Counted from the first letter of the stretch, positions 35,423 to 44,294 are shown. The stretch is 64,000 bases of DNA from Gordonibacter sp034932485 (GCA_034932485.1 JAYFOQ010000005.1:4951-68950); one strand, 5' to 3'. Notes: a model not told the origin generated them from the letters alone. A program made the numbers and translations.

Positions 35423-35452
35423 TATATTATTCTTTGAATAGTATATAGTCAA
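35423..35452 (-). promoter_or_regulatory. modA promoter with operator palindrome in the spacer
   Basis: On the minus strand TTGACT (35447-35452) and TAATAT (35424-35429) are 17 bases apart, a good sigma-70 type promoter. The interval 35423-35445 is a 23-bp near-perfect palindrome: TATACTATTC, then AAA, then GAATAATATA, with one mismatch. A repressor bound there would cover the whole promoter. ModE or another molybdate sensor is the obvious candidate; the arms are not the textbook ModE site. Confidence 0.75.
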
Positions 35453-35785
35453 CTGCAAATATAAAGGCCGCACCTGTATTTATCACGATAATGCAGGCGA
35501 TAATGCGGGCCGTTAATGCGAGTTTCCACCTGTCTTTCGCACGAGTTTCTAATTTTACGCCCACACGCTATTTTCCGATCTAACTCTTTCTTTTACGCAT
35601 AATTACAGAAGAGAGTGGCCGTTCCTTCCATTGCTTTCTCGCTACTGACGAGAGTGCTACTTGTAGCTGGCGGGGAGCTTGTTTGCTTCTGGCGTGAGCG
35701 TCGCCTAGTGTCTGCCTCTACCTAAGTATGAAAGTCATGGACAAATGAGGCTCGACGGGAGGCTTATACCTAAGCATATAGGTCA
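35453..35785. other. Intergenic region left of repeat copy B
   Basis: No gene. The stretch from about 35590 (TACGCATAATTACAGAAGAG) matches the left flank of copies A and C. A partial extra left end of the repeat (GTCATGGACAAATGAGG, about 35734) precedes the full copy. Confidence 0.5.
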
Positions 35786-35925
35786 TGGACAAAAACGTCC
35801 CGACTCTGTAGATTTTTAGCACATGGAAACTCTTCATTCTGATGCACTTTATGAATCCCCTGGTCAAAATCGTGGATGCTTAACGACCCTTTTCCGAGGA
35901 TAAAGAATCGGCGCGTTTTTGTCCA
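35786..35925 (+). repeat. 140-bp intergenic repeat, copy B
   Basis: Bounded by TGGACAA and TTGTCCA like copy A, with CGACTCT and AGAATCG inside. The right-hand 35 bases are almost identical to copy A (GAGGATAAAGAATCGGCGCG), while the interior has diverged widely except for TAGATTTT and CCTGGTCAAAA. Confidence 0.85.
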
Positions 35926-35990
35926 AGGTGACTGGGAGCATCACGTACTGGCGCGTTTTTGGCCAAGGTGACTGGGAGTATCGCGTACTG
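35911..35990 (+). repeat. 40-bp tandem duplication at the right end of repeat copy B
   Basis: Two 40-bp units in tandem (35911-35950 and 35951-35990) differ at three positions. Each contains GCGCGTTTTT, then G(T/G)CCAAGGTG, then ACTGGGAG. The duplication includes the right terminus of copy B. Confidence 0.9.
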
Positions 35991-36012
35991 GCGAAGATTG
36001 ACTAGGGCGCTC

Positions 36013-36086
36013 GATGAGAGAGGTTAGGCAGGATGGAGTGAGGTGCGAAGGAGGGATGGAGCGAGGTGGGGAGTTGGAAAGGTGGA
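36013..36086 (+). repeat. G-rich purine tract after repeat copy B
   Basis: An imperfect array of GGATGGAG, GAGGTGCGAAGGAG and GAGGTGGGGAG. Non-coding. It takes the same place relative to copy B as the minisatellites after copies A and C. Confidence 0.65.
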
Positions 36087-36194
36087 AATTCGAGAGAAAA
36101 CGATTACATACAGCGTGCAGGCGATAGAAGAGTGATTCGACTTCGCCAAGCGATTACCGCTATGAAAGAGATAGCCCCTTCAGCCAGATCAGCC

Positions 36195-36785
36195 TTACCC
36201 CAGGTTAACCACCCGTGTAGCAACCCGCTCAGTAAGCGCGGGAGAATGGGATACGAATATGAGACCGATGCCTCGGGATTGAGTTTCAGACACGAGAAAG
36301 CGCCATATCTGAGCTTGCGTCACCGCGTCAAGCATAGTCGATACCTCATCGGCTATAAGGTAACGGGGCTGTACGGCAAAAGCGCGTGCAATACAGAAAC
36401 GCTGGAGCTCTCCGCCCGACAACTCATGCGGGTAGCGTGAAAGCCAACGATCTTGAATACCGAGCGCATTAAGAAGATCGACCGATGCGCCACCTGCTTC
36501 AGCGAGGGTTTGCTCCATGCGCATACGCGGGTCAACCGCCGTCTCGGGGTGTTGCCAAATCATTTGCACAGGACATACCCCTCGCTTCGGAAGAGGCTCT
36601 CCATCAACAAGAATGCTTCCCGCACTTGGACGTTCATAGCCAGCAAGCAACCGACAGAGCGTCGTCTTACCGAACCCTGATGGTGCACTCAAGGCTACAC
36701 GTTCATTAGATTCAACAGCCAGGTTGAATCCTTCATAAAGGGGCTTTGTGCCATACCCAAACGATAGGTTCTGCGCCTCTAACAT
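36195..36785 (-). CDS. Nickel/peptide-type ABC transporter ATPase, short NikE/DppF-like
   Basis: 196 residues, about 60 fewer than typical NikE or OppF. Walker A is APSGFGKTT, the signature LSGGELQRFCIARA and Walker B YLIADEVS; the C-terminal region that usually follows the H-loop (FVSHS) is nearly absent. The start overlaps the preceding ATPase gene by seven bases. It is the last gene of the five-gene importer operon. The short length looks natural, since it ends cleanly after the core fold. Confidence 0.88.
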   Translation of the reverse strand: MLEAQNLSFGYGTKPLYEGFNLAVESNERVALSAPSGFGKTTLCRLLAGYERPSAGSILVDGEPLPKRGVCPVQMIWQHPETAVDPRMRMEQTLAEAGGASVDLLNALGIQDRWLSRYPHELSGGELQRFCIARAFAVQPRYLIADEVSTMLDAVTQAQIWRFLVSETQSRGIGLIFVSHSPALTERVATRVVNLG

Positions 36786-37762
36786 GAGCAGCCTTCCTCC
36801 ATCCGGTCGTCTGCTTCAGCGCAAGACATTTGTTGCTCAGGAACAGCGAAGTCGTGTTCGGGTAGCGCATGCCAAAGTTCTCGGCTAAACGGATCTTCCA
36901 GCAAATCGGGGCTGGCGAAATTGGCAACGGCTGTCTCTTCCACCACTGTACCATCCTTAAACACGGCAACACGGTCTGCTACCCGCAAGGCTAACTCAAT
37001 ATCGTGAGTAATAAGCAACACACCGCCACCCTCATCGGCAAATGCACGGAAATCCGCAAGGGCCTGCACGGCCAAGTCAAGATCTAAACCGGGGGTAGGC
37101 TCATCGGCCACAATAACGCGTGGATTGTCCATAAGCGCACAGCACAACAGCACACGGCGCGCCATGCCGCCCGACAACTCGTGAGGATAAAGACCCGCGG
37201 TGTCTTGCGTCAAACCGTAACGAGCAAACAACTCTTCGCGCAACTTACGACGATCTGACTGCACAGCTCTAGCATGAGAGAATCCTTCTACCTGACGCCC
37301 TACTTTCATAAGGGGATCTAAATGATTGACGCTTTGCGGCACAAGTGACACACCGTTTCCCCGTAAGCATGCAAGCGAAGCTGCATCTTGAGGCTGACCA
37401 TCGAACCAGATGCGACCACATACGGTAGCATTTGGTTCAAAGAGTCCCATAATGGCATCGGCCAGCAGCGTTTTTCCCGATCCCGATGCACCCACTACGG
37501 CTACAACCTCGCCCGCATGAACCGAGATACTCAAATTGTGCAAAACCTCTACCTTGCGCTGTTTAGCACGGAAGAAGGGGGCATCTTCGTCGTACATACG
37601 AAAGCTCACACTTAAGTCTTCAACTTGCAGTAAGTGATGACCGTGCGCATGACGAGATGCGGACGCATGCCGGTGATGATGATGCACCTGCGCATCTTCG
37701 TGGAGTGTCGCTTCGTGCATAACCCCCGGTATCGTTGATTCATGACGGTTATTTTTGTCCAT
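36779..37762 (-). CDS. Nickel-type ABC transporter ATPase (NikD/DppD-like) with His-rich N-terminus
   Basis: 327 residues. The first ~45 residues are rich in histidine (VHHHHRHASASRHAHGHH), an unusual extension likely to bind nickel or another divalent metal. The ATPase core follows: GASGSGKT, HELSGGMARRVLL and VIVADEPTPGLD. The stop overlaps the second ATPase, and the permease gene precedes it by nine bases. With the two NikR-like sites upstream of the operon this supports nickel as the substrate. Confidence 0.9.
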   Translation of the reverse strand: MDKNNRHESTIPGVMHEATLHEDAQVHHHHRHASASRHAHGHHLLQVEDLSVSFRMYDEDAPFFRAKQRKVEVLHNLSISVHAGEVVAVVGASGSGKTLLADAIMGLFEPNATVCGRIWFDGQPQDAASLACLRGNGVSLVPQSVNHLDPLMKVGRQVEGFSHARAVQSDRRKLREELFARYGLTQDTAGLYPHELSGGMARRVLLCCALMDNPRVIVADEPTPGLDLDLAVQALADFRAFADEGGGVLLITHDIELALRVADRVAVFKDGTVVEETAVANFASPDLLEDPFSRELWHALPEHDFAVPEQQMSCAEADDRMEEGCSC

Positions 37763-37771
37763 ACCGACCCC

Positions 37772-38626
37772 CTATTCCTGCGAGCTGTGGGGGTCGACAA
37801 GTTTACGCAAATTGGAGCCCGCAACATCAAACAAAAGCACCGTAGCCACCAAGGCGAGACCCGGGAATACCGCGAGCCACCACATACCAGCGGACAAGTA
37901 TGCCATCGATTCACTAAGAATTACACCAATGGCAGGCTGTTCGGGCGGCAAACCAAACCCCAGAAACGTAATGGCAGCCTCATGCAAAATGGCATGAGGA
38001 AACAGCAGAATCAGACCCACGATGAACTGCGGCAACACATAGGGCACCATGTGTTGCGTCGCAATACGTAGGGGACTTCTTCCCAACTTACGCGCTGCCG
38101 CCACAAACGTAGACTGCTTGCATTGCAGTATTTCAGCACGAACAACGCGAGCAAGACTCGGCCAGTGCGTCACGGCCACACCGATAGTCACTCCCCAGAA
38201 ACCTTTTCCCAAAGCAAACGATATAAGAATGAGCAACACAATATGTGGCACGCCCATCGTAAGATCGATAAGCCACGTAACTGCAGCGTCAACCTTTTTG
38301 CCGCCGAGTGCCGCAGCTGCGCCCAAAATAAGCGCAATAATTGACGATACACCCGCTGCCAAAAGGCCCACAAGAACACTGGTGGACAACCCCGCGAGCG
38401 TGCGCAGCAGCATATCGCGGCCCATCCAATCCGTACCGAACGGATGGCTTATGCTGGGGGGTAAATTTTTTATCGAAAAGTCGGTTGCTGTAGCAGCCTC
38501 CGTTACGGCAACGCCCGCCACCACCACCGCAGCAAGCGCGCCTAAAGCCACCACAAACGCCACAAGCGTGAGTTTTCTATTTCCCACCCGAGCAGTAAGG
38601 GGAGCATGTAACACCGGGTTATCCAC
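37772..38626 (-). CDS. Nickel/peptide-type ABC permease (NikC/DppC-like)
   Basis: 284 residues with six membrane segments. It carries the family motif FGTDWMGRDMLLR and the coupling region GVTHWPSLARVVRAE. It begins with GTG at 38626, overlapping the upstream permease by eight bases. Function: one half of the membrane channel. Confidence 0.9.
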   Translation of the reverse strand: MDNPVLHAPLTARVGNRKLTLVAFVVALGALAAVVVAGVAVTEAATATDFSIKNLPPSISHPFGTDWMGRDMLLRTLAGLSTSVLVGLLAAGVSSIIALILGAAAALGGKKVDAAVTWLIDLTMGVPHIVLLILISFALGKGFWGVTIGVAVTHWPSLARVVRAEILQCKQSTFVAAARKLGRSPLRIATQHMVPYVLPQFIVGLILLFPHAILHEAAITFLGFGLPPEQPAIGVILSESMAYLSAGMWWLAVFPGLALVATVLLFDVAGSNLRKLVDPHSSQE

Positions 38627-39602
38627 GGCGGGTCCCCTTTCGCATACGAGGATCCACCACGCCGTACAACATATTAGCTATGAGGTTACCACCAAACACG
38701 AATGCTGCCGAAAATAGTGTGATACCTGCCAGCAGAGCCACATCGCCGCCAAGACCAGCCGTGACCGCTGCTTGCCCGAGCCCTGGATATGAAAATACCT
38801 GTTCAACCAAGACCGAGCCACCAAATATTTCCGAGATCGCCGCAAACTGCAACGTCAATGCCGGCAGGGCAAGGTTGCGCAGCCCATGCCGGCGCAACGC
38901 GCCCCAGGTAGACAAACCACGCGTACGGGCAAACCGCACGTAATCACTCTCCAGCACATCAATAGTCTTCTCGCGCGTATGCAGTGCAATATTCGCCACA
39001 CCCACCACCGACAAAGTTAAAGCCGGAAGGGCAAGATGATGGAGCGCATCGGCAAAGGTTACCTCAGAAGCGGACACCCCAAGAGGCACCGAGAATCCGA
39101 ACGGAAACCATCCTAACCACACTGAGAACACAATAAGAAACAGAAGGCCTAACCAAAACGTGGGCACCGAAGCCAAGAGAAAGCAGTAGCCTTTCACGAT
39201 ACGATCCACTAATTTACCGCGATTCGCTCCAGCCAATATACCCAGCCCGAACCCCAACACACCACTGGCCACCCAAGCCGTAGCCATAAGGGCTAGTGAA
39301 TTCACCGCCCGCGTGGCAATTACCTCAAGCACGGGAGCATTGTATCGAAGCGACATACCCATATCACCGTGCAGCAAACCCGTAAACCAGCTTGCATAAC
39401 GCTCCCACAAAGGCGTGTTCACACCCCAGTACTCTGCCAACTGAGCTCGCTTTGCCTCGCTCATATTAAGATAGGCCGTCTGGCCTATATTAGCCTGAAC
39501 TGGATCGATAGGAGATACACTTACCAACACAAACGTTACCAGACTCACGGCAATCATAAGTAAGACAAATTTGAATATGTTCCGAAGAATAAACTGAGGC
39601 AT
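38619..39602 (-). CDS. Nickel/peptide-type ABC permease (NikB/DppB-like)
   Basis: 327 residues with six membrane segments. It has the N-terminal RNIFKFVLLMIAVS helix, then a periplasmic loop (VNTPLWERYASWFTGLLHGDMGMSL), then the coupling helix SDYVRFARTRGLS. It lies 15 bases after the binding-protein gene and overlaps the second permease. Function: the other half of the channel. Confidence 0.9.
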   Translation of the reverse strand: MPQFILRNIFKFVLLMIAVSLVTFVLVSVSPIDPVQANIGQTAYLNMSEAKRAQLAEYWGVNTPLWERYASWFTGLLHGDMGMSLRYNAPVLEVIATRAVNSLALMATAWVASGVLGFGLGILAGANRGKLVDRIVKGYCFLLASVPTFWLGLLFLIVFSVWLGWFPFGFSVPLGVSASEVTFADALHHLALPALTLSVVGVANIALHTREKTIDVLESDYVRFARTRGLSTWGALRRHGLRNLALPALTLQFAAISEIFGGSVLVEQVFSYPGLGQAAVTAGLGGDVALLAGITLFSAAFVFGGNLIANMLYGVVDPRMRKGTRRG

Positions 39603-39617
39603 GAAAACTACTATAAC

Positions 39618-41264
39618 CTAAGCCCAGCTCCACTGGTCAACGTTATTTACGAGCGACCAGCCATGTCCGTGCGGATGCGGCTTTTGCTCAGCGACCCTCA
39701 GGTTATCCTTAGCAAAATACAAATGGTCAATGTTCGCAAACCACACCCATGGCGCATCGCCTTGAGGGGCAATACCCGAGGTTCCATCCCATTGTGCCTT
39801 CTGCCATAATGCAAACGAGTCCTCTACGCTTGTCTGGGCAAGCGCCTCGTCGAGGTATGCATCCGTCGTCGCACTTTCGTAGCAGGCGTAGTTGCCGGTA
39901 CCCTTAGAATAGAACAGATTGTAGGTCTCGGTAGGAGCATTGGTTCCCCAACCCCACACTACCAAATCGCTAAACTGATGCGGGTACAAATCGTCCCAGC
40001 TAACTCCCTTGATAGACACTTCAATACCAAGATTCTTCATCTGGTTTGAGAAATCTTCCGCAATACCCTGACGCACGGTGTCGCCGGCAGAGTAAAAAAG
40101 AGTAAGCGAAGCGCGCGTACCATTCTTTTCACGAATGCCATCCGCACCTAGTGCCCAACCACCGTTATCGAGCAGCTTCTTGGCCTTTTCTACATCGGTT
40201 GTACATTTCATATCGGGCGAAGACCAAGGCATGCCGTCTCCCACGCTGTAAGCAACCGTACCGTAGCCATTTATAACGTTTTTAATCATCTCTTCGCGAT
40301 CTACACCGTAATTGATAGCCTGACGCACGGCAAGATCACACGTAACATCGTTGCCAATATTGTACGTTCCCTTTTCGTCTTTCTTCGTGCCACCTGCAGG
40401 AACGGTTGGAAGCGAAATACCACGAGAGTCAACCGACTTGCAGTTCAATAGGTCGTAACCATTTGGCTGATTGGCGGCAAAGGTCGCAGAGGTATAAGCC
40501 ACATCAATCTGACCGGACTGTGCCGCAGCAAGGGAAGCGTCTTCTTCCATAAACACCACCACAACACGCTCGATCTTCGGCGCAGCTCCGTAATAATCGG
40601 GATTCGCCTTAAGAATAACCTGCTGACCCTTATCCCACTGCTCCAGCAGGTAACGGCCCGATCCGATAGGTTTATCGCCATACCCCTTGTCATAAGCATG
40701 TTCCGGAACGATACCCACTACGGCAAGCGTATATAATAGTGCGTTAAAAGGCTTCGTCATGGTCACGACAACCGTGACGTCATCTTTAGCAACAGCCTCT
40801 TTAACCATAGACATATCGCATTCTGATGCTTCCGAGTTCACTATGCCATTAATCGTAAAGGCAACGTCACGTGCCGTAAGGGGCGTACCGTCACTGAACT
40901 TAACATCCTTACGGATAGAGAATGTCCATGCCATACCATCTTCAGAACACTCATAGGACGTAGCAAGGTCGTTTTGAAAATCGAGATCAGTGGTGGTCGT
41001 GATAAGCGTCGACTGGATAAGAGGCTCGTGCACATGCTCGCCGCAACCCCATGACACCATGGGGTCAAAGCCACCCGCCGGCTCAGAACCCTTCGTCATA
41101 GATACGATAACCTGCGACGGAGCATCCGCCTCAGACACTGCTCCAGCGCCGGCACTCGACTTTGCTTCACTGTTTGCACAACCAGCCAATATTCCGCCTA
41201 GCGACAACGTAGCAGCCGTCGCTCCTGTGAGTTTTGCAAAATCTCGCCGCGTTAAAGTAGCCAT
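39618..41264 (-). CDS. Nickel-type substrate-binding lipoprotein (SBP_bac_5 family)
   Basis: 548 residues from the ATG at 41264, after GGAGGAATTATC. The signal has a twin-arginine-like start (LTRRDFAKLTGA) and a lipobox LAGC. The SBP_bac_5 fold follows (DGTPLTARDVAFTI, NYGVDREEMI). The C-terminal tail has HPHGHGW, a metal-coordinating pattern that also occurs in nickel-binding members as I recall them. Peptide-binding relatives lack it. It delivers nickel or a nickel chelate to the permeases downstream. Confidence 0.88.
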   Translation of the reverse strand: MATLTRRDFAKLTGATAATLSLGGILAGCANSEAKSSAGAGAVSEADAPSQVIVSMTKGSEPAGGFDPMVSWGCGEHVHEPLIQSTLITTTTDLDFQNDLATSYECSEDGMAWTFSIRKDVKFSDGTPLTARDVAFTINGIVNSEASECDMSMVKEAVAKDDVTVVVTMTKPFNALLYTLAVVGIVPEHAYDKGYGDKPIGSGRYLLEQWDKGQQVILKANPDYYGAAPKIERVVVVFMEEDASLAAAQSGQIDVAYTSATFAANQPNGYDLLNCKSVDSRGISLPTVPAGGTKKDEKGTYNIGNDVTCDLAVRQAINYGVDREEMIKNVINGYGTVAYSVGDGMPWSSPDMKCTTDVEKAKKLLDNGGWALGADGIREKNGTRASLTLFYSAGDTVRQGIAEDFSNQMKNLGIEVSIKGVSWDDLYPHQFSDLVVWGWGTNAPTETYNLFYSKGTGNYACYESATTDAYLDEALAQTSVEDSFALWQKAQWDGTSGIAPQGDAPWVWFANIDHLYFAKDNLRVAEQKPHPHGHGWSLVNNVDQWSWA

Positions 41265-41311
41265 TTCGATAATTCCTCCCGAGTTCGACCACATGCCATA
41301 GAGCTTCTGTG

Positions 41312-41338
41312 GTGTTACGTATTCAAATTGCGTAACAC
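41312..41338. promoter_or_regulatory. NikR-like operator 1
   Basis: GTGTTAC and GTAACAC are separated by 13 bases, just upstream of the binding-protein start. This matches one class of NikR consensus (GTGTTAC, 13-15 bases, GTAACAC) as I recall it. On the minus strand it lies immediately downstream of a plausible -10 box (TATGCT, 41344-41349), a repressing position. Confidence 0.75.
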
Positions 41339-41364
41339 ACTCTAGCATAGGACCTCATGGTATG

Positions 41365-41391
41365 TTGTTACTTTCTTAGAATTCGTAACTT
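41365..41391. promoter_or_regulatory. NikR-like operator 2
   Basis: TTGTTAC and GTAACTT are separated by the same 13 bases. The site centre is 53 bases from operator 1, close to five helical turns. The inner five bases of each half-site match; the outer ones are weaker. The predicted promoter lies between the two sites. Confidence 0.6.
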
Positions 41392-41433
41392 GCTCGGCGA
41401 ACGGAGGTATCTGCTCGAAGTTTTTTTACACTC

Positions 41434-43566
41434 CTACGATTCTACTGGCACCTCACCCGTTGTAAGAATATGCTGCAATGCCGTCTCATCCAACACCGGA
41501 ACACCCAGTTCGACGGCCTTGTCGTACTTCGATCCAGCAGCTTCACCCGCCACGACAAAGCTGGTTTTCTTCGACACACTACCCGACACCTTGGCACCGC
41601 GTGCCTTCAGGCCAGCACCTGCCTCATCGCGCGTCATACCACTTTCTACCAAACTTCCCGTCAATACGAAGGTAAGACCCGAAAGTGTCTGAGGCAACTG
41701 CTCACTCACTTCAAGAACATGATCTTCCATCGACACGCCCAGCTCACGTAGGCGTTCAATTACAGCCACGTTGTCGGGAGTACGCAAAAACAAATATGTT
41801 GTTCGGGCAATCTTAGGACCAATGCCATCAATAGCAGCCAGATCTTCCTCACTTGCAGCCATAAGCGCCTCGATCGTAGGATACGTACGCGCCAGTACTT
41901 CAGCAATAGTTTTGCCCACATGCCGTATGCCCAACCCGAACAAAACACGCGCAAACGGGCGCGTACGGCTAGCATCAATCGCAGCCACTACTTTCTTCGC
42001 CACTGTTTCACCCAGACGTATAGGTTCACCGTCCTTGTTAACGCGGCCCATATCAAGCAACGACAGCTCCACCTCGTCAAGCGTATAGTAGTCGGCTACA
42101 TCGCTCAACCGACCAGCCTCCACCAGACGCGACACAATCTCTTCGCCCATACCATCGATATCCAGCGCTCCCCGGCTAGACCAATGCAACAAACGCTCAA
42201 GCGCCTGTGCAGGACAGTCGATAGAAATGCAACGGTAATCTACCTCACCCTCCTCGCGAATTACCGGCGAGTTACACGACGGACACCGCTCGGGCATATG
42301 CCACACAATCGCATTGGCGGGGCGCAACGCCAACACCGGCCCCAGCACCTCGGGAATAACATCGCCAGCCTTGCGCACAATAACCGTATCACCCACACGT
42401 ACGTCTTTGCGGTGCACCTCGTCAACGTTGTGCAACGTAGCGCGTGCCACCGTGGAGCCAGCAACCACTACCGGGTTCATCTCTGCCACTGGCGTCAGTT
42501 TGCCCGTACGTCCCACTTGCACGGTTATATCACGCAACAGGGTAGTTTTCTCTTCGGGCGGAAATTTGAATGCAATAGCCCAGCGTGGCGCGCGCGCTGT
42601 ATAGCCCATAGCCTCCTGCTGAGAGAACGAGTCCACCTTAACCACCACGCCATCAATCTCGTAAGGCAGGCTCTCGCGGCGCAGGATAGCCTGCTCACAA
42701 AAAGCATGCACCTCTGCCACCGTCTTGCAGAGTTTCACATCAGGGTTCACATGAAACCCTGCTTCGCGCAACCATTGCAGCAGCTCCCCTTGACCAGAGG
42801 CAGAAAGAGTACGCTCATCTGCCACAGCATAGATGAATGTAGACAAATCGCGCCCCGCAGTAATGCTGGCATCTTTCTGTCGCAAGCTACCCGCAGCGGC
42901 GTTACGCGGGTTCGCAAATGCCTGCTTGCCGTGCGCGAGAGCTGCCTCGTTTAGCGCCTCGAAGCTAGTTTTGGGAAGGTACACCTCACCGCGCAGTTCA
43001 ATGGCAGCAGTGCCATTTTTCAACCCCGCTAACGCATTCGGACGAAGGCGCAGAGGCACATCCCTCACCGCACGCATATTGGCCGTCACATCTTCACCAG
43101 TCGTACCATCGCCGCGCGTAGCCGCGCGGATAAGTCGCCCGTCCTCATAGGTTAATGCGATTGAAGACCCATCTATCTTCAGCTCGCATACCACGGGCAC
43201 CATGCGGCCAAACGCCTCGATAACGCGCTCAAGCCAGGCATCAAGCTCGCCTAAGTCCATAGCATTATCCAATGAATACATGCGTCGCGCATGGCGCACC
43301 GGAGCAAATTGCTCGCCCACAAAGCCACCCACCCGTTGGGTAGGACTAGCATCGTCGTAGAACTCGGGATGAGCCGCCTCCAACTCGCGTAACTCTCGCA
43401 TGAGCGAGTCGAACGCGCCGTCTGATATCTCAGGAGCATCTTGAGCATAGTAGAGATACGTATGATGCTCGACTTCTCGTCGCAGCGCCTCAATACGTGC
43501 CTCGGGGTCGCTCGCAATCTGAGCAAGTGCTCGCTCGCCCAACAAATTCTGCTGCTCGTCCTTCAT
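41434..43566 (-). CDS. ligA: NAD-dependent DNA ligase LigA
   Basis: 710 residues from the ATG at 43566, preceded by GGAGACGGTT; a TTG six codons upstream is less likely. Order of domains: Ia (HTYLYYAQDAPEISD), the adenylation domain with the active-site lysine in CELKIDGSS, the OB fold, a four-cysteine zinc finger (CPSCNSP to CISIDCP), helix-hairpin-helix repeats (AAIDGIGPKIA) and a C-terminal BRCT domain (LTFVLTGSL). It seals nicks in replication and repair using NAD. Confidence 0.98.
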   Translation of the reverse strand: MKDEQQNLLGERALAQIASDPEARIEALRREVEHHTYLYYAQDAPEISDGAFDSLMRELRELEAAHPEFYDDASPTQRVGGFVGEQFAPVRHARRMYSLDNAMDLGELDAWLERVIEAFGRMVPVVCELKIDGSSIALTYEDGRLIRAATRGDGTTGEDVTANMRAVRDVPLRLRPNALAGLKNGTAAIELRGEVYLPKTSFEALNEAALAHGKQAFANPRNAAAGSLRQKDASITAGRDLSTFIYAVADERTLSASGQGELLQWLREAGFHVNPDVKLCKTVAEVHAFCEQAILRRESLPYEIDGVVVKVDSFSQQEAMGYTARAPRWAIAFKFPPEEKTTLLRDITVQVGRTGKLTPVAEMNPVVVAGSTVARATLHNVDEVHRKDVRVGDTVIVRKAGDVIPEVLGPVLALRPANAIVWHMPERCPSCNSPVIREEGEVDYRCISIDCPAQALERLLHWSSRGALDIDGMGEEIVSRLVEAGRLSDVADYYTLDEVELSLLDMGRVNKDGEPIRLGETVAKKVVAAIDASRTRPFARVLFGLGIRHVGKTIAEVLARTYPTIEALMAASEEDLAAIDGIGPKIARTTYLFLRTPDNVAVIERLRELGVSMEDHVLEVSEQLPQTLSGLTFVLTGSLVESGMTRDEAGAGLKARGAKVSGSVSKKTSFVVAGEAAGSKYDKAVELGVPVLDETALQHILTTGEVPVES

Positions 43567-43603
43567 AACCGTCTCCGTCGTCAATGCCTCTGCCCGTTAT
43601 GTG

Positions 43604-43640
43604 GAGAAGGCCCCAAACGCGGGGCCTTCTCGTCTTTTCG
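43604..43640 (+). terminator. Terminator-like hairpin upstream of ligA, oriented to the plus strand
   Basis: An 11-bp stem (GAGAAGGCCCC / GGGGCCTTCTC) is followed on the plus strand by GTCTTTTCG. Both neighbouring genes are on the minus strand, where no T tract follows. It may instead be a structure in the ligA leader. The orientation is odd for a normal terminator here. Confidence 0.45.
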
Positions 43641-43766
43641 CTATGATTTTACCACGCCACACAACCTCAAAACAGGCGAGGCAGTACTTGATTCAGGAGA
43701 GCTTATCGCGGCAAAATTGCCGTTAAAATCGCATCAGCACAACACACTGAACAGCGCATTTCCGCA

Positions 43767-44294
43767 TTAAGCAAGAAGCCCTTTGCTGGTATTCCATCCA
43801 TAAAACACCAGTGAAATACCACGCATCATCACGAACACAGCCAAGAAGATGCTAAAGGTGGCCGGGTTCACGAAGAATGTAATGCCGCACAGCACGCTAA
43901 TAATGCCCGAGAACAACATCCAACCCCACATAGATACACCAGCGCTTTTAATCTTGAAGGAAGCAATGATTTCGAAAATACCAAACACCACAAAGAAAAT
44001 GCCTACCATCCAAGGAATAACACCCGCAAGAGCCAACGGATGCAGCAGCAACATTAGACCCAGAACAATATCAAGAATCGCATACGCAATAGCCCACCCC
44101 GACAGGTTCATTTGTTTATGGAACCGTACATAGTTGACGATGTCGAAAATGCCCGAGACCAAGAAACCCGCACCGGCAATAGCGGTGAGCGTAATCAACG
44201 TCAGACCAGGCATCAATATGATGAAGAATGCGCAGATAACAAGCAAAATACCCGCAACAACAAGTCCCCAATCCCTCTTCTTCGCCGTTTCCAT
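43767..44294 (-). CDS. HdeD/DUF308 family membrane protein
   Basis: 175 residues with six short membrane segments, typical of the DUF308/HdeD family (LVVAGILLVICAFFIILMPG near the start). The ATG follows AAAGGAGTGTGACGC. In enteric bacteria HdeD is linked to acid resistance, but the molecular role is unknown. It stands alone between ligA and the CydDC exporter. Confidence 0.88.
   Translation of the reverse strand: METAKKRDWGLVVAGILLVICAFFIILMPGLTLITLTAIAGAGFLVSGIFDIVNYVRFHKQMNLSGWAIAYAILDIVLGLMLLLHPLALAGVIPWMVGIFFVVFGIFEIIASFKIKSAGVSMWGWMLFSGIISVLCGITFFVNPATFSIFLAVFVMMRGISLVFYGWNTSKGLLA

Noticed and set aside
36195..41264. Five-gene importer as a dipeptide/oligopeptide transporter
   Set aside because: The folds alone would allow it, but the NikR-like operators, the His-rich ATPase and the HPHGHGW tail of the binding protein favour nickel.
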